From the NCBI RefSeq assembly GCF_037975245.1, contig NC_092562.1:7231501-7295500 (forward strand): DNA of 64,000 nucleotides, read 5' to 3'. Shown in pieces: positions 11,059-20,776 of the stretch. The stretch comes from Apostichopus japonicus. Lineage: Eukaryota > Echinodermata > Holothuroidea > Aspidochirotida > Stichopodidae. Positions within the stretch are counted from its first letter, which is position 1; every line of letters begins with the position of its first letter. The notes under the pieces are model-generated. The model saw only the letters and a program-made list of their open reading frames with translations, did not search any database and had not been told where the DNA came from. Made by a program: the position numbers and the translations under genes.

Positions 11059-14000
11059 CTAATGTAAATCACTATGACACTGTAAGTTTCCCATCTGTAA
11101 GATGTCCATGAGACTCTTGCAAGACACACCATGCTTTGTCATAAAATTGGAAATCTGATCACTGCTCTCAATCCAACTAACTCTAGAAAGTTCTCCTTTG
11201 TGCAACATCTCCTTGATACTCCCTATCTCTACCCTCAGACGCTTTTCACTCACAACTTTGGTAGAGTGAATGTTCTCAAACAAAGATTTATTGTCCGTGC
11301 ACACATCAATGGGTATCATGTTTTTCTTGGGTTTGTTGAAAATCACCTCTGACAAAAGATAACCAAGGCAAAACGCTGAACCCAGGCCATCCGCCATTGA
11401 TAGCGCCTCTGCTGCTAAAGTGCTTCTTACAACTCTTCTAATCTTTCCAGATCGCCATGCTAACGGACAAGAAATGTTGTCTTTTCCCTTTAGTAACACT
11501 ATATGACCACCAGCACTGGACACTCCATCTTGTAAGTTTGCATATGATGCATCACAGTACACAACTAACCTCAGTTGTTCTTGGTCACCAAGATTAGGGA
11601 ATAGGATGTGACTTTGCTTCATCTTTATCTTTTTGATCACCTTGTTAGCCTGTAATAAGTCTTTCACCTTCGGTTCCTTTGTTGTAGTACTAAGTTCCAG
11701 GGCATCATAACTTATATCAGGTCTGGTTTGATTGGATGCCCACTGCACCTGACCAATGGCACCTCTTAATTGTGTGACTTCACTTTGTTTTAGTAGAAAT
11801 TCCTTTTGTGCCACTCTAGCTGCTGGAACTGGGATCTCTGTTATGGATTCTATGTAGGAATTTTGTGTCAGCACAATGCCATCTACATCATGGGCAATCT
11901 CTAGTCCAATGTATCGAAAAGCTCCCTCTGCTTCTTTGCCTATCTTGAAAGCAGACTTTATCTTATCTACCACAATTCTCTTAAAGTCTTCTGTTCCAGC
12001 CCATAGAAAATCATCCACATGCATTATGAGCATACCACTAAGTTTGTCGCCATGATGCCAGTAAAATAATGCCAAGTCTACTTCTGAACGGGAACATCCA
12101 AGTTTGTTAAGTTCATCTCGAACGCTGAAATACCAGTTTCTAGAAGCATCATTTAAACCATAAACACACTTCCTTAATTTCCACACTTTGCCATGAGCAT
12201 TCGCCTCTTTAGGTGGTCTTAAAAACATCTCACGGTTGATCTCATTACCTTGTAGAAAAGCAGCTTTGATATCAATGGAATGACATCTCCAGGAGTGTGT
12301 GGATGCAAGTGCAAGGAAAACCTTTAAAGTCTCTTTTGAAACTGTTGGAGAGTCAGCTTGTACACATTTTTGCTCCTCAAAACCACGTGCCACAAGTCTG
12401 GCTTGAGCAATCTTCTTACCATCAACTGACTTCTCTGTTATCACCCATCTAGTTGAGATTGCCGGCTGTCCACAGTCCTCTATTTCTTCATAAACCTGAA
12501 ATTTCGTCCAATTTGTTAGCTCCTCATTTTTAGCCAGTTTAACTTCTGCCTCTTCATGCCTGTGAACTGGTATGAAAACTACATTAGCCTCTTCCCTGGA
12601 GCTAGAAATGTCTGCATCATTTGAACTGTCTTCTATTACCTTCCAGTCTTCCACATCACTTTCAAAATCAAGTTCTTGAATATCTGAACCATCTTTATTC
12701 TTCACATAAAACCAGTTACGGTATTTTCCTGTGGCCTTTCCTGATCTCCTTACAATCTCACATTCAATCCATGTGTCTTTACCTGTTGGTAAGTATGTGA
12801 TATTCTGTTTCACCTTTGGTAGTGTTTGAACAGAGTGTATTCTGTTCCTCTGGTAAACTTGATGTTGATTTCTGGTAGCATCTCTTTCCTCATTATCATC
12901 TCCTGTAATGGTTTGAGGAATGTCAACATTATCATCTTCCTCCACCGTTGGATGAACAGGCATGTCTTCAACTTCACTCTTTAATTCATGTTGGGAACCA
13001 TCATCATTCCCTTCGTTAGGTAACTCATGCCTGAGATCACTTTCAGATGATTTGTTGAACTCTTCACCAACTCTTGTTAATCTGCAGGGATGCACCCTTA
13101 CATATACACTACCATGGCGAACAAATACCACCTTACCATCTTGTCCCAAGACTTTACCTGGTCCTCTCCATTTGGTACTACCATCTCGCTTGTAAAACAC
13201 ATTGTCACCATGTTGGTACACTTCACCAGAGCTTCTTATCTTATGTCGGAGTGCCCGTCTGATTTTCTCTGAGGCTTCAGCTTGAATAAATGCTTTACGG
13301 CTTGAATGAAGCACATTTAAATGCTTTGCAAAGATTTCACTCACTGTAGTGCCATGTAAAGCTGGAGCTTTGTCAGTCAGTACAGACGGTAGATTGGGAT
13401 TTCTACCAAACACCAGCTGATAGGGACTATATCCGTACACCATCTGCAATGAGTTTTTTGCATTCACAGCCCACACAAGAGCAAGTTCTATATCCATGTT
13501 GGGGTAGTCCTCCAAGATCTTCTCAACACAATTATCAACAACAGCATGATTTCTCTCACAAAGGCCATTTTGCCAAGGACTGTATCCTGCAGTATTCCAT
13601 ATCTCGATATTTAGGTTTTCAGCCATGTCTCTGAATTCTTCATTGGCAAATTCTCCACCATTATCTGAGAGAAACTTTTTGGGTGCACCCATACCACTTC
13701 CAATCCATAGTTTCATCACCTTCTCAATAATAACTTTTGGGGTCTTGTGACGAATAACACCAGCAACACTAAAACATGTTGCGACATCAATAATATGTAG
13801 AAAGTATATGCCACTCTTCCACTCTTTGAGATCTAATGCCACCACTTCATTAAACTCTTTGGCCAAAGGTAGACCAACTACAGGCCTTGGTGGTGTCTTC
13901 TTGTATTGCTTGCAGACTTCACACTTAGAGACAACATCATCAACTAAATCCAAAGTTGTCTTGTCAGACACATCAGCATCTTCCAACAGGTATTTTAGCT

Positions 14001-14235
14001 TCTGTGCAGTCGGGTGAGCAAACTGCTTGTGCAGCTTTTCAATTCTTTTTCTGTTTTCTTCTGTACTCCTCTCATCTACTGACAGTAAAGCTTCAACTGT
14101 ATCACCAATGGGCATGGTAGTTTCAACTATGGGGACGCAGTAATGCCCAGATGAGGTACACTGTAGTTCAACTGTTTCTCCAAAGATTGTGGCACAATCA
14201 TTCTCCAAATCAAGTTTCACTTTAGCTTTCTTCAT
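11059..14235 (-). CDS. Copia pol polyprotein: integrase, reverse transcriptase, RNase H (5' end broken)
   Basis: The 1058-codon frame contains the copia enzymes in order. The integrase zinc finger uses H69, H74, C105 and C108. The integrase core has D135, D191 (SDNGGEF) and E227 (ERNHAV). The reverse transcriptase has the first catalytic Asp at 655 (SIDIKAAF) and the box HVDD at 739-742, where most copia elements have YVDD. RNase H has D895 (YCDASYA), E943 (AAEAL) and D981 (CTDNKS). An acidic linker of about 150 residues lies between integrase and RT. The protein would copy element RNA and insert the cDNA. The called first Met (14235) is not the natural start: the same frame reads on upstream into the protease C-terminus to a frameshift near 14330-14340. 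The minus-strand position, between gag and the 3' LTR, fits normal copia layout. Confidence 0.93.
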   Translation of the reverse strand: MKKAKVKLDLENDCATIFGETVELQCTSSGHYCVPIVETTMPIGDTVEALLSVDERSTEENRKRIEKLHKQFAHPTAQKLKYLLEDADVSDKTTLDLVDDVVSKCEVCKQYKKTPPRPVVGLPLAKEFNEVVALDLKEWKSGIYFLHIIDVATCFSVAGVIRHKTPKVIIEKVMKLWIGSGMGAPKKFLSDNGGEFANEEFRDMAENLNIEIWNTAGYSPWQNGLCERNHAVVDNCVEKILEDYPNMDIELALVWAVNAKNSLQMVYGYSPYQLVFGRNPNLPSVLTDKAPALHGTTVSEIFAKHLNVLHSSRKAFIQAEASEKIRRALRHKIRSSGEVYQHGDNVFYKRDGSTKWRGPGKVLGQDGKVVFVRHGSVYVRVHPCRLTRVGEEFNKSSESDLRHELPNEGNDDGSQHELKSEVEDMPVHPTVEEDDNVDIPQTITGDDNEERDATRNQHQVYQRNRIHSVQTLPKVKQNITYLPTGKDTWIECEIVRRSGKATGKYRNWFYVKNKDGSDIQELDFESDVEDWKVIEDSSNDADISSSREEANVVFIPVHRHEEAEVKLAKNEELTNWTKFQVYEEIEDCGQPAISTRWVITEKSVDGKKIAQARLVARGFEEQKCVQADSPTVSKETLKVFLALASTHSWRCHSIDIKAAFLQGNEINREMFLRPPKEANAHGKVWKLRKCVYGLNDASRNWYFSVRDELNKLGCSRSEVDLALFYWHHGDKLSGMLIMHVDDFLWAGTEDFKRIVVDKIKSAFKIGKEAEGAFRYIGLEIAHDVDGIVLTQNSYIESITEIPVPAARVAQKEFLLKQSEVTQLRGAIGQVQWASNQTRPDISYDALELSTTTKEPKVKDLLQANKVIKKIKMKQSHILFPNLGDQEQLRLVVYCDASYANLQDGVSSAGGHIVLLKGKDNISCPLAWRSGKIRRVVRSTLAAEALSMADGLGSAFCLGYLLSEVIFNKPKKNMIPIDVCTDNKSLFENIHSTKVVSEKRLRVEIGSIKEMLHKGELSRVSWIESSDQISNFMTKHGVSCKSLMDILQMGNLQCHSDLH

Positions 14236-14311
14236 TGCTGGTTTACCAAGGAGGAGGGGAATATCACTGTCTACAACATCTGTGGTTATTTGGCATTTAA
14301 CCCCTGCAATT

Positions 14312-14710
14312 TCACAGGGAATGGTGACTTTTCGACTTCAAGCGCTTCCCACCACCAAATTTGAAAACCGTGTCACTCTTACTTCTCATCACTCTGGCCT
14401 GTTTCTCTTCATCAAGCATATCCAGATAACATGTCATCCAAGACTGACCAGCCACGGTAGAACTACATGCACTATCAAGGATGGCAGCACCCACAGCCTC
14501 ATTCATTAGAACTTCTGTCTCTATTTGTTTATTACCGGTAAACAAAACAGCCTCTTCGTCCTTAAAATCTGCCTTAAACACCCTCTTCTGCATATTTTCA
14601 TAAGAATCAGGACAATCTTTCAGCAGATGTCTGATTGACTCACAGCTACTGCACTTTAATGGATAACCATCAGGGCCAATAGGGTTAAGGTGTTTTGCAG
14701 TGCCCCTCAT
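14312..14710 (-). pseudogene. Copia gag C-terminus (zinc knuckle) and protease N-half, frameshifted at both ends
   Basis: This frame carries a CCHC zinc knuckle, C20-x2-C23-x4-H28-x4-C33, the nucleocapsid RNA-binding motif. It then carries the aspartic protease site LDSACSS with the catalytic Asp at residue 79. In this family Ser-Ala replaces the common Ser/Thr-Gly after the Asp. Upstream of the first Met the same frame continues into a Gly/Arg-rich stretch (about 14710-14830) typical of gag. The frame stops at 14312; protease continues in a different frame that is joined to the long pol frame. A single indel near 14330-14340 therefore breaks the polyprotein here. Confidence 0.88.
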
Positions 14711-15006
14711 ATTTCGCCCACCTCCTCTACTGCCTCCACCTCTTCCAGAAGTGTTTGGTCTCTCATAATTTGGAGCACCTGACTGTCTGTAACCATATCT
14801 TCCACGCCCTGTTCCTCTATAGCCCCCTCTTCCAGTGAAGAAAGCTGTCTCTTGTGTTGTAAGGAATGTTGGCTCTGTCTTGACAGCACTCCTTCTTTGG
14901 CCTCAGGTGGAGGCATTGATTGTTGCCCAAAGAATTTCTTCAAGGAGTTCTGCATTTGCTCAAACATCTTATCAGGTTCTTTATAGTCCACTGCAGTAAG
15001 CACCAA
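14707..15006 (-). pseudogene. Copia gag middle segment
   Basis: This segment is in the same frame as the upstream gag frame, separated only by an in-frame TGA at 15010-15012. It holds copia gag-like sequence up to about 14900. Past roughly 14890-14905 it is out of frame: the genuine Gly/Arg-rich gag continues in another frame, so the last third is a read-through artefact full of Glu. There is no real ATG at its start; the first codon is TTG (Leu). Confidence 0.8.
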
Positions 15007-15009
15007 TTG

Positions 15010-15459
15010 TCAGTCTTTGTGCTCTAATTGAGCACTCTCAAGAAGTTTGAATGCGAGGACTGGTTTGGGTAGCTCCATCTTGTATTTCTTTGTTTTATTG
15101 TACAACTTCTCAAATTCTGTCACAAATTCCTCCATTGTTGTCTCTGTCTGTCTCCTGTAAAGGTCAAATGAGGTATATGCCTCATATGCAGCTGATAGCT
15201 CATCCTTCTTAAAAACATTGTCCATGAATTTGATAACAGTGGAAACACCAGTTTCCTTCTTCAAATCCTCCAGATCAATTTCGTTAAACACTTTATCTCT
15301 GATAGATTTAGCTCCTTCTTCTGGTAATGATAGAGCTACGGCTAAGCCATGCTTCTCTTTCTTAAGGTCGGTAACTTCTTGCCATGCTTTAACTTCTTCA
15401 ATCCATCTTGAATATGGTTTTGCTTCACTAAAGACTGGTGGGGTCTTATAATTCGCCAT
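15010..15459 (-). CDS. Copia gag N-terminal part, ends at in-frame TGA
   Basis: The 149-codon frame starts with ATG 34 bp downstream of the 5' LTR, as expected for copia gag. It is helical and charged, with Trp residues near 18 and 26, and resembles the capsid-forming gag polypeptide of copia elements (UBN2/gag families). It would form virus-like particles that package the element RNA. It ends at TGA, after which gag homology continues in the same frame. The bases after the stop are CAATTG, one base different from the CARYYA read-through context known from tobamoviruses. Read-through is possible, but a plain nonsense mutation is the simpler reading. Confidence 0.85.
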   Translation of the reverse strand: MANYKTPPVFSEAKPYSRWIEEVKAWQEVTDLKKEKHGLAVALSLPEEGAKSIRDKVFNEIDLEDLKKETGVSTVIKFMDNVFKKDELSAAYEAYTSFDLYRRQTETTMEEFVTEFEKLYNKTKKYKMELPKPVLAFKLLESAQLEHKD

Positions 15460-15481
15460 TGTGTTAATTTCAGCAACCTCG

Positions 15482-15492
15482 CTCTGCTACCA
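15482..15492 (-). other. Copia primer-binding site, initiator tRNA-Met
   Basis: Directly inside the 5' LTR the minus strand reads TGGTAGCAGAG. These 11 nt are complementary to the 3' end of eukaryotic initiator tRNA-Met including CCA. The next base departs from the tRNA. Initiator Met is the usual primer for Ty1/copia elements. Confidence 0.85.
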
Positions 15493-15795
15493 TGTTAAAG
15501 AGGGTAATTAAATAAAAACAAACTGTTCTGAGTTCCTTTACACACGCTAATATAATACACTCACTATTTGTATATACACTAGTTCACCATAATGTACCCT
15601 TGAAAGTTCACTTGAAGGTTCACTCGAAGGTTCACTCGAAGGTTCGCTTGAAGGTTCACTTGATTGTTCACTTGATTGTTCACTAGAATATTCGCTTGAT
15701 TAATAATATATATAGTCCAACACTAACACTCAAAAACCCCACCAGTGATCCTGTAGAAAGAGGTGAAAACAAAGTCAATAAAGTCAACACTAACA
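15493..15795 (-). repeat. Copia 5' LTR
   Basis: This 303-bp LTR has the same ends and length as the 3' LTR. Eight 12-bp units start at 15602, 15614, 15626, 15638, 15650, 15662, 15674 and 15686. Unit 6 reads GATTGTTC here but GAATATTC in the other LTR; this accounts for most of the LTR differences. On the coding strand the array lies upstream of a TATATACAA motif that could serve as the promoter TATA box, so the array sits where a U3 enhancer would. Confidence 0.93.
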
Positions 15796-15800
15796 GTATC

Positions 15801-16469
15801 CATAGGTTTTGGGCTCTTTCACAGGTACCGGATGCCATTGTTTGGTGGCTTTGGGGTACTTCACCTTGACCCTGAAAAGAAATCATAACAGGTGGTGGTG
15901 ATTTGCATAGATTCCTTTGTGCACCTCCAGATAATTAACAAACAGGGTATTTTAACAAATATCTATTGTACATATAAAACTCTGATGCTGCTCTCAATTA
16001 AATCTTGGTTGTTTTCACTATGAAATAATCCCTAGAAACAATTAACATCATCAAAAGGAGTGTAGAACTGTATGTTCATGTACTAGGTAAATACCTTGAA
16101 AGTGTTTCAATTCAGTGATGCATTTAACCTCTGGTTTAAGACAACCTTCAAGTATTATTTTTAAGTGTACTAGTGGTATTGCGCTATGCCAGTTTATTTA
16201 AGTAAGTAATATGATTTACCTGGGCCCAAAATTTGAATGTACATGCATTAAATATCAGTTTGCATATGTTTCTGTAAGGTATAGTAAAAATATACATTAC
16301 ACGTGTAATATGCATGCACTTTACACATCTTTACTATATGCCAATGCAGTTGAGTTCTGTGTTTATATTGCATGTGTCTTGCTCTCTGTATGGGTCTCTC
16401 TGTACCAGAAATAGCTGATCAAGCTGGAAAGTTAATCTCAATGCTTATTTCCTATTATGGACATAACCC
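15801..16469. other. Intergenic DNA
   Basis: Unique-looking, AT-rich sequence with no recognisable gene. Several TGCATGCA-like and ACATGCAT words occur near 16245-16320. Confidence 0.5.
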
Positions 16470-16799
16470 GCTTACATACAGTTATTCCAGATATGCAGAT
16501 AAAGATTTATCTGGCCATATAAAGCTATATATAACTGGATAAACAGTCAATCCACATAAAGATTTATCTGGCCATATAAAGCCATATATAACTGGATAAA
16601 CAGTCAATCCACATAAAGATTTATCTGGCTTTATATGGCCAGATAAATCTTCATTTTATATCAAGTTCTATCTGCCCAATTTTTTATCTGGCCAGATATA
16701 AATTCCAGATCTGGAACAGATCTGGCTCAGATTGATATTCAAGATCTGGCCAAGATCTGGATTTTTATATCTGGCCCAGATCTGGGATTTCGGTAAGGG
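16470..16799 (-). repeat. ATCTGG repeat element, copy 2 (inverted relative to copy 1)
   Basis: It ends with the reverse complement of CCCTTACCGAAATCCCAG. It holds a 57-bp tandem (GATTTATCTGGCC starts at 16504 and 16561, partial at 16618) and a hairpin AGATTTATCTGG / CCAGATAAATCT around 16616-16649. The last 130 bp carry repeated (C)AGATCTGG words. Copy 1 is at 5324-5556 in the opposite orientation. No coding capacity. Confidence 0.78.
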
Positions 16800-16939
16800 A
16801 AGGTTAAACTACATACCTTGCTTTGAATTACAGATCAGGGAGAGAGACAGATAACTTAGGATCAAGTCAAATAAAGGTCTAAAAGTTAGGGGCTACAAAG
16901 TTAGTTAGGATATATTGATCCCTTCAAAAAAATGAGTTT

Positions 16940-17215
16940 TAGGCTAAATATTTGATGAGTACCAGTGTATCTTGTGGGGAACAGAAATTAAATGTGATAT
17001 AAATATACTTTAATGCATCTAACTTGCGGCCTAAAGTGGATGCCTTCATTGCTATAAGAAGTCAAACAAGAACTATTACAGAGGTTTGATACTGGAATAT
17101 GAAACTTCACCTATTGATGCTGTATTCTGGTCATGTTGTATATGTGCCAGGATGTCTTGTGGGGTACAGACAGTGAAATAAAATTTCAATTTGTCTCTCA
17201 AGATCTTAAGCTCCT
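16940..17215 (+). repeat. Unit of a ~370-bp repeat family (left remnant)
   Basis: This segment shares long matches with the array at 22012-22905. Shared phrases include GAGTACCAGTGTA, TGATGCTGTATTCTGGTCAT and TGTGGGG(T/C)ACAGACAGTGAA. The DIRS-like and hAT insertions lie between this remnant and the main array, so the family was probably one block before insertion. Confidence 0.75.
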
Positions 17216-17221
17216 CAGTCT

Positions 17222-17343
17222 CTTACCTGTCTCCCACTCAACATCTGCACTTTCTGTCTACCTAACTACACTCTGGAAACGTTTTAGCACTGCCCCTCAC
17301 TCCCTGGGCACCACCCACATGTACACCTCCTTCCGAATCTACC
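17222..17343 (+). repeat. DIRS-like left inverted terminal repeat
   Basis: It starts CTTACCTGTCTCCCACTCAA and ends ATCTACC. It matches the reverse complement of 20601-20721 over the full ~121 bp with scattered mismatches (roughly 85-90% by eye). Confidence 0.87.
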
Positions 17344-18509
17344 ATGTTAGAAGAAATTACACATTTTTGCTAGGAATCCTACATAGTTTAGGAAATCCAT
17401 CTTGGATCTGCTACCATTGGAACACCTTTACAGTCGTTTCCAAGAAGCACTATATAAGTATCCTTTTGTTTTCATGCGTTTTTGTCACTTGTTTACTCTC
17501 CTTCTTGTTTTGTCCGTTTCTCTGTTGTACAAACTTTTTGTACCGGTACCTGTTGTGCGGCACCTACTTAGTAGGCATGGCCTTCCCTGTTGATTAGCCA
17601 TTACGTCTTGTTCATTAAGCCCCCACCACTAGTTTGTGGTCCGCCTGAGGATTAGCCACCTCTTCGTACCCTCAGTTTACTCTGGGGGTAGCTGGGAGAG
17701 TGTTCCTGCTTAAGGCGGAAGTCATTATCCTTAGTGTTTTAGGCTACTTGGTTAGGCTCGGTAGCGCGGGTGTGTCATAACCTAGTTACGTGTTAGGCGC
17801 TGTGGCTAGGCCCCGCTTTTGTGGGAGGCCAAAGGGATCCCTTTGCATTGGTCTCCACTAGACCCTTGAGGAGTTTCCGTAGACTTTAGGTGGGGGCTAT
17901 ACCCCCACATGGCCGACAACCCGCTAGTGGGGTATCGCCTTTTAAGCCCTGCTCGCTCCTAAGGCCAGGGATCGCTTTGTCTTTTGTTCCCCCTGAGTCC
18001 CTATAGGGGCCTCAGATCCTAAGCCCGGTTCTGGCTAGGGTTTCCGGCATCTGTTTGGCCGGGACGAGGGGGTGCACTCTGCGTGCCCCCATTCTTCATT
18101 CTGTCTTGTTTATTCCTTCATATACCTCGATATTGACATATATGTTTTACTTTGCATGTTATTCTCTGCCACTTAGTGCAGACCTCCACAGGTGTTCTTA
18201 AAGATTTACACTTGTCACCTTTGTATTCTCTTGTTTTCTCGATTTCTTGTTCCTTATTTGTGAGTCGTTCCCTACCTCCCAAAAAAAGGGGTGAATGCAT
18301 TCATGTGTTCTTTATTCCTTAATGATCCTTTCATGTGGCATCTAACTAAAGCAGAACTTCCAAGTGTGCGATGTGCTTGCTCTTTAGACCAGGAAGAGCG
18401 TGGGATGGGCATGAACTCAGCCTGATGTGCAGACCCTGCTCCCGACTAGAGCCCTGCTCCCTATTTTTACTTTCTCTGAAGAGAACTGGCAGGAAATGTA
18501 AAACTGGGA

Positions 18510-18960
18510 TGTCGGTCTGCCAAGAGAAGCTCCAATAGCGACTTTTACCGATCCTCGCATGACCTCCGTGATGGCTCTCCAGGGGCACAACCAACCTGAC
18601 AGATAGTACCTTAGAACATCACACATTCTCACAGCTCCTCAGCATATTCGGGCGCCTGAACATCGATCGACCTCTTTGCGACAATCGAGAATGCCAAGCT
18701 GCCCACCTTCTCCTCCAGAATGTGTCACCCACAATCATGGGCTGCAGACGTGATGTCATTGTCCTGGGACGGGATGCAAGCGTATGCCTTCCCCCTGCTT
18801 TGCCTCATCCACAAGATCCTCCTGAAGCTGCAGAAATTCAAGGAGAGGATCCTCCTCATAGCCCCCAGGTGGCCCAGGAGACCACGGTTCCCTCTTCTCT
18901 GCGACGTGCCACGCTCCCCTGCCAGATTCGCCGCACCTACTGTCTCAAGCCGGGGGGGGG
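18510..18960 (+). pseudogene. DIRS-like RNase H fragment
   Basis: From about 18669 one frame reads a DLFAT... phrase, then SWDGMQAYAFP and LLIAPRWPRRPRFPLL. These are highly characteristic of the C-terminal RNase H end of DIRS-type pol. Upstream, another frame near 18540-18600 reads FTDPRMTS..., resembling the FTDAS start of RNase H; the catalytic Asp is kept but frames change and stops intervene. The fragment follows lost reverse transcriptase sequence and precedes the recombinase, the normal DIRS order. A 14-G homopolymer (18952-18965) interrupts its end. Confidence 0.8.
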
Positions 18961-19239
18961 GGGGGATTTTCCATCACAACATCGAATCCCTCGACCCAAC
19001 TGCCTTGCCCTAATCAAGTGTGACCTCAGAGGGTGAGGGTTTTCGAAAGAAGTTGCCAACATGGCAGGGGCAGCAAGAAGAACTAGCACCATCAGGACTT
19101 ATTCTTTGCAACTAACCTACTTCTACCGATGGTGCACAAATGCCCAGATGAACCCACGTTCAGCTTCTGTAAGCCAGACTTTTATCTGTTCCTCTTCCAC
19201 CAGGGCAGACAAATCTTGATGATCAGGACATCATCAGGT

Positions 19240-20030
19240 ACTACCTGTCAGAAATAGCTGCAGAAACACTCAGGTTTCCTTGACCGGTCCACCCTGGGCT
19301 GCAACGACATCATCGCTGCATTCATCTGGGGCATGGCTAACCATAGACCAGTGACCCGAAGGCTCCAACGCTCATGGAGTATTATCAGGGTACTCAGGGA
19401 GATGACCATCACTCTTTTGAACCAATGGTGTCGGCCTCCTTATGCAACCTGACGTACAAGGTGTATTCCTGGTAGCCGCAGCATCAGCCAGGAGACAGAG
19501 GGGCATACACGATGGACAACAACGGCGTTCGCCTCATTCCTGCCCCACAGTTCCTCCCTATGAACCAAATGCTGGACTTTGTGCCAGGAGACATTTTTCT
19601 CCCCAGACTCTCTCATTTTTCTTCAGAGATCAGAGAGGACAAATGGTCAGAGCGTTGCTGTGGTACAGCAGCCCATACCTCATACCCCATACCTCATTGA
19701 GGCTTTTCATCATCCCGTCAGCACCCTACACCCCTGCCTCCAGAGACACGATCTTCAGGTGGATCGTCCAGCTGATCCAGCTCCACACGGGAGAGAGTAA
19801 GGGCCCACCACGTAAGTGGCCAAGCATCCTCCAAAGCTCTGTTAGCAGGTGTCCTCCTGGAGGACATCTTAAGAGCCGCAGGGTGGAAAACTCCATTGAC
19901 CTTCGTCTCCGCTTACTTGACCAACACCCTTGCATCGGAGCGGCTTTTGCGCGTGTGGTGTTTGGAGTTCCTTCGGGTCGTTCCTGCCAATTGGGCCTCC
20001 GACCATCGTAACAGTGCCACTCCGTAGAGA
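19240..20030 (+). pseudogene. DIRS-like tyrosine recombinase, multiply broken
   Basis: Several frames together spell a DIRS tyrosine recombinase. The N-terminal part carries IIAAFIWGMANHRPVTRRL (about 19300-19365). The first catalytic Arg region reads FLVAAASARR (19466-19495). An SRDTIFRWIVQLI helix lies at about 19740-19780. The C-terminal part carries ILRAAGWKTP and VSAYLTNTL around 19870-19930, where the Tyr is the likely nucleophile position. At least two frame changes are needed to read it through. In active elements this enzyme inserts a circular DNA intermediate by site-specific recombination, replacing an integrase. Confidence 0.8.
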
Positions 20031-20033
20031 TGT

Positions 20034-20126
20034 GGAGTGGGAGACAGGTAAGATAGGAGTGAAGTCAATTCCCAAAAACTTACTGGTTTAGGGGTTTACG
20101 AGTGATGATACTTACCTGTCTCTCAA
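20034..20126 (+). repeat. DIRS-like internal complementary region
   Basis: GAGTGGGAGACAGGTAAG (start 20036) resembles the right terminal repeat. It is followed by CTTACTGGTTT and then TACTTACCTGTCTCTCAA, which resembles the left terminal repeat. Copies of both ends placed together inside the element match the internal complementary region that DIRS elements use as a template to complete their circle. Confidence 0.65.
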
Positions 20127-20600
20127 TTCTCCCACCACCATGATTGGAACCTACAACTACGTAACTTGACCTGACAGCTGAGTGTCAAACGACATCAACA
20201 CTCAGGACTAGAGCTCTGCGGATGATGGGAAGATCCTTTTCCATCTTGTACCATGTTCCACAAGTCACACCCAGTCCGAAACCAACGGTTTCTCTATTGA
20301 CACGAGGGCACACAACCGATTATACTTCACTTTAATCCTTTACAGTCAGAGGTGAGTCAGCAGCCCCTTCGCAGGTTCTTCTCTATGTGCTCCTGTCCAT
20401 TCCTGGTATTTCGGTAGTTCACTGTAGCACATAATACCACATTCACCTCATCTTGTGTCACTTCACAAGGATATCTGCAGTTTGCAGAGCTCACTTACTT
20501 CATTTGACTTTTTGCCCTCAGCTGCCAGAGTAGGTGCGTTCCCTGCCCACACTACCCAATCCTAGGGACATGCGAGCTTGGATTTTTTTCTTGCCGTAGG

Positions 20601-20750
20601 GTAGATCCCGAAGAAGGTGTATGTGGGCAGTGCCCAGGGAGCGAGGGCGTAGTGCTAAATCGTTTCCAGTGTGTAGTTAGGTAGATAAGAAAGTGCAGAT
20701 GTTGAGTGGGAGACAGATAAGTAAAACCAGTAAGTTTTGGGGAATTGTAT
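20601..20750 (+). repeat. DIRS-like right inverted terminal repeat
   Basis: Bases 20601-20721 are the inverted partner of 17222-17343. The following ~29 bp (GTAAAACCAGTAAGTTTTGG...) match, inverted, the middle of the internal complementary region. The true right end therefore probably extends to about 20750, while the matching outer end on the left is missing. Confidence 0.75.
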
Positions 20751-20776
20751 CTCAAGAACTAAAACCTACCTAGTAC

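Larger units (their letters stand above)
10707..15795 (-). mobile_element. Ty1/copia LTR retrotransposon, near-complete, minus strand
   Basis: A 5,089-bp element is bounded by two 303-bp LTRs and flanked by the 5-bp duplication GTATC (10702-10706 and 15796-15800). LTR ends are perfect TGTTA/TAACA. Gene order on the minus strand is gag, protease, integrase, reverse transcriptase, RNase H, which is diagnostic of copia (integrase before RT). Primer site and polypurine tract are in the expected places. Pol is open for 1058 codons, but the gag/protease part has one in-frame TGA and two frameshifts, so this copy should be inactive unless those breaks are recoded. The LTRs differ by about six bases, four of them clustered in one repeat unit, so insertion was fairly recent. 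Confidence 0.95.
17222..20750 (+). mobile_element. Degenerate DIRS-like tyrosine-recombinase retrotransposon
   Basis: A ~3.5-kb element is bounded by inverted repeats of at least 121 bp. It carries, in order on the plus strand, a decayed RNase H, a decayed tyrosine recombinase and a short segment resembling the terminal repeats (internal complementary region). This set (inverted termini, RNase H next to tyrosine recombinase, no integrase, no target duplication) defines DIRS-type elements. The reverse transcriptase and most of gag are not recognisable; about 0.8 kb at 17600-18400 is G/C-richer and non-coding. Stops and frame changes show it is dead. Confidence 0.82.

Noticed and set aside
12962-14509. 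Plus-strand open frames within the copia element
   Set aside because: Antisense shadows of pol; the minus-strand frames carry all conserved motifs.
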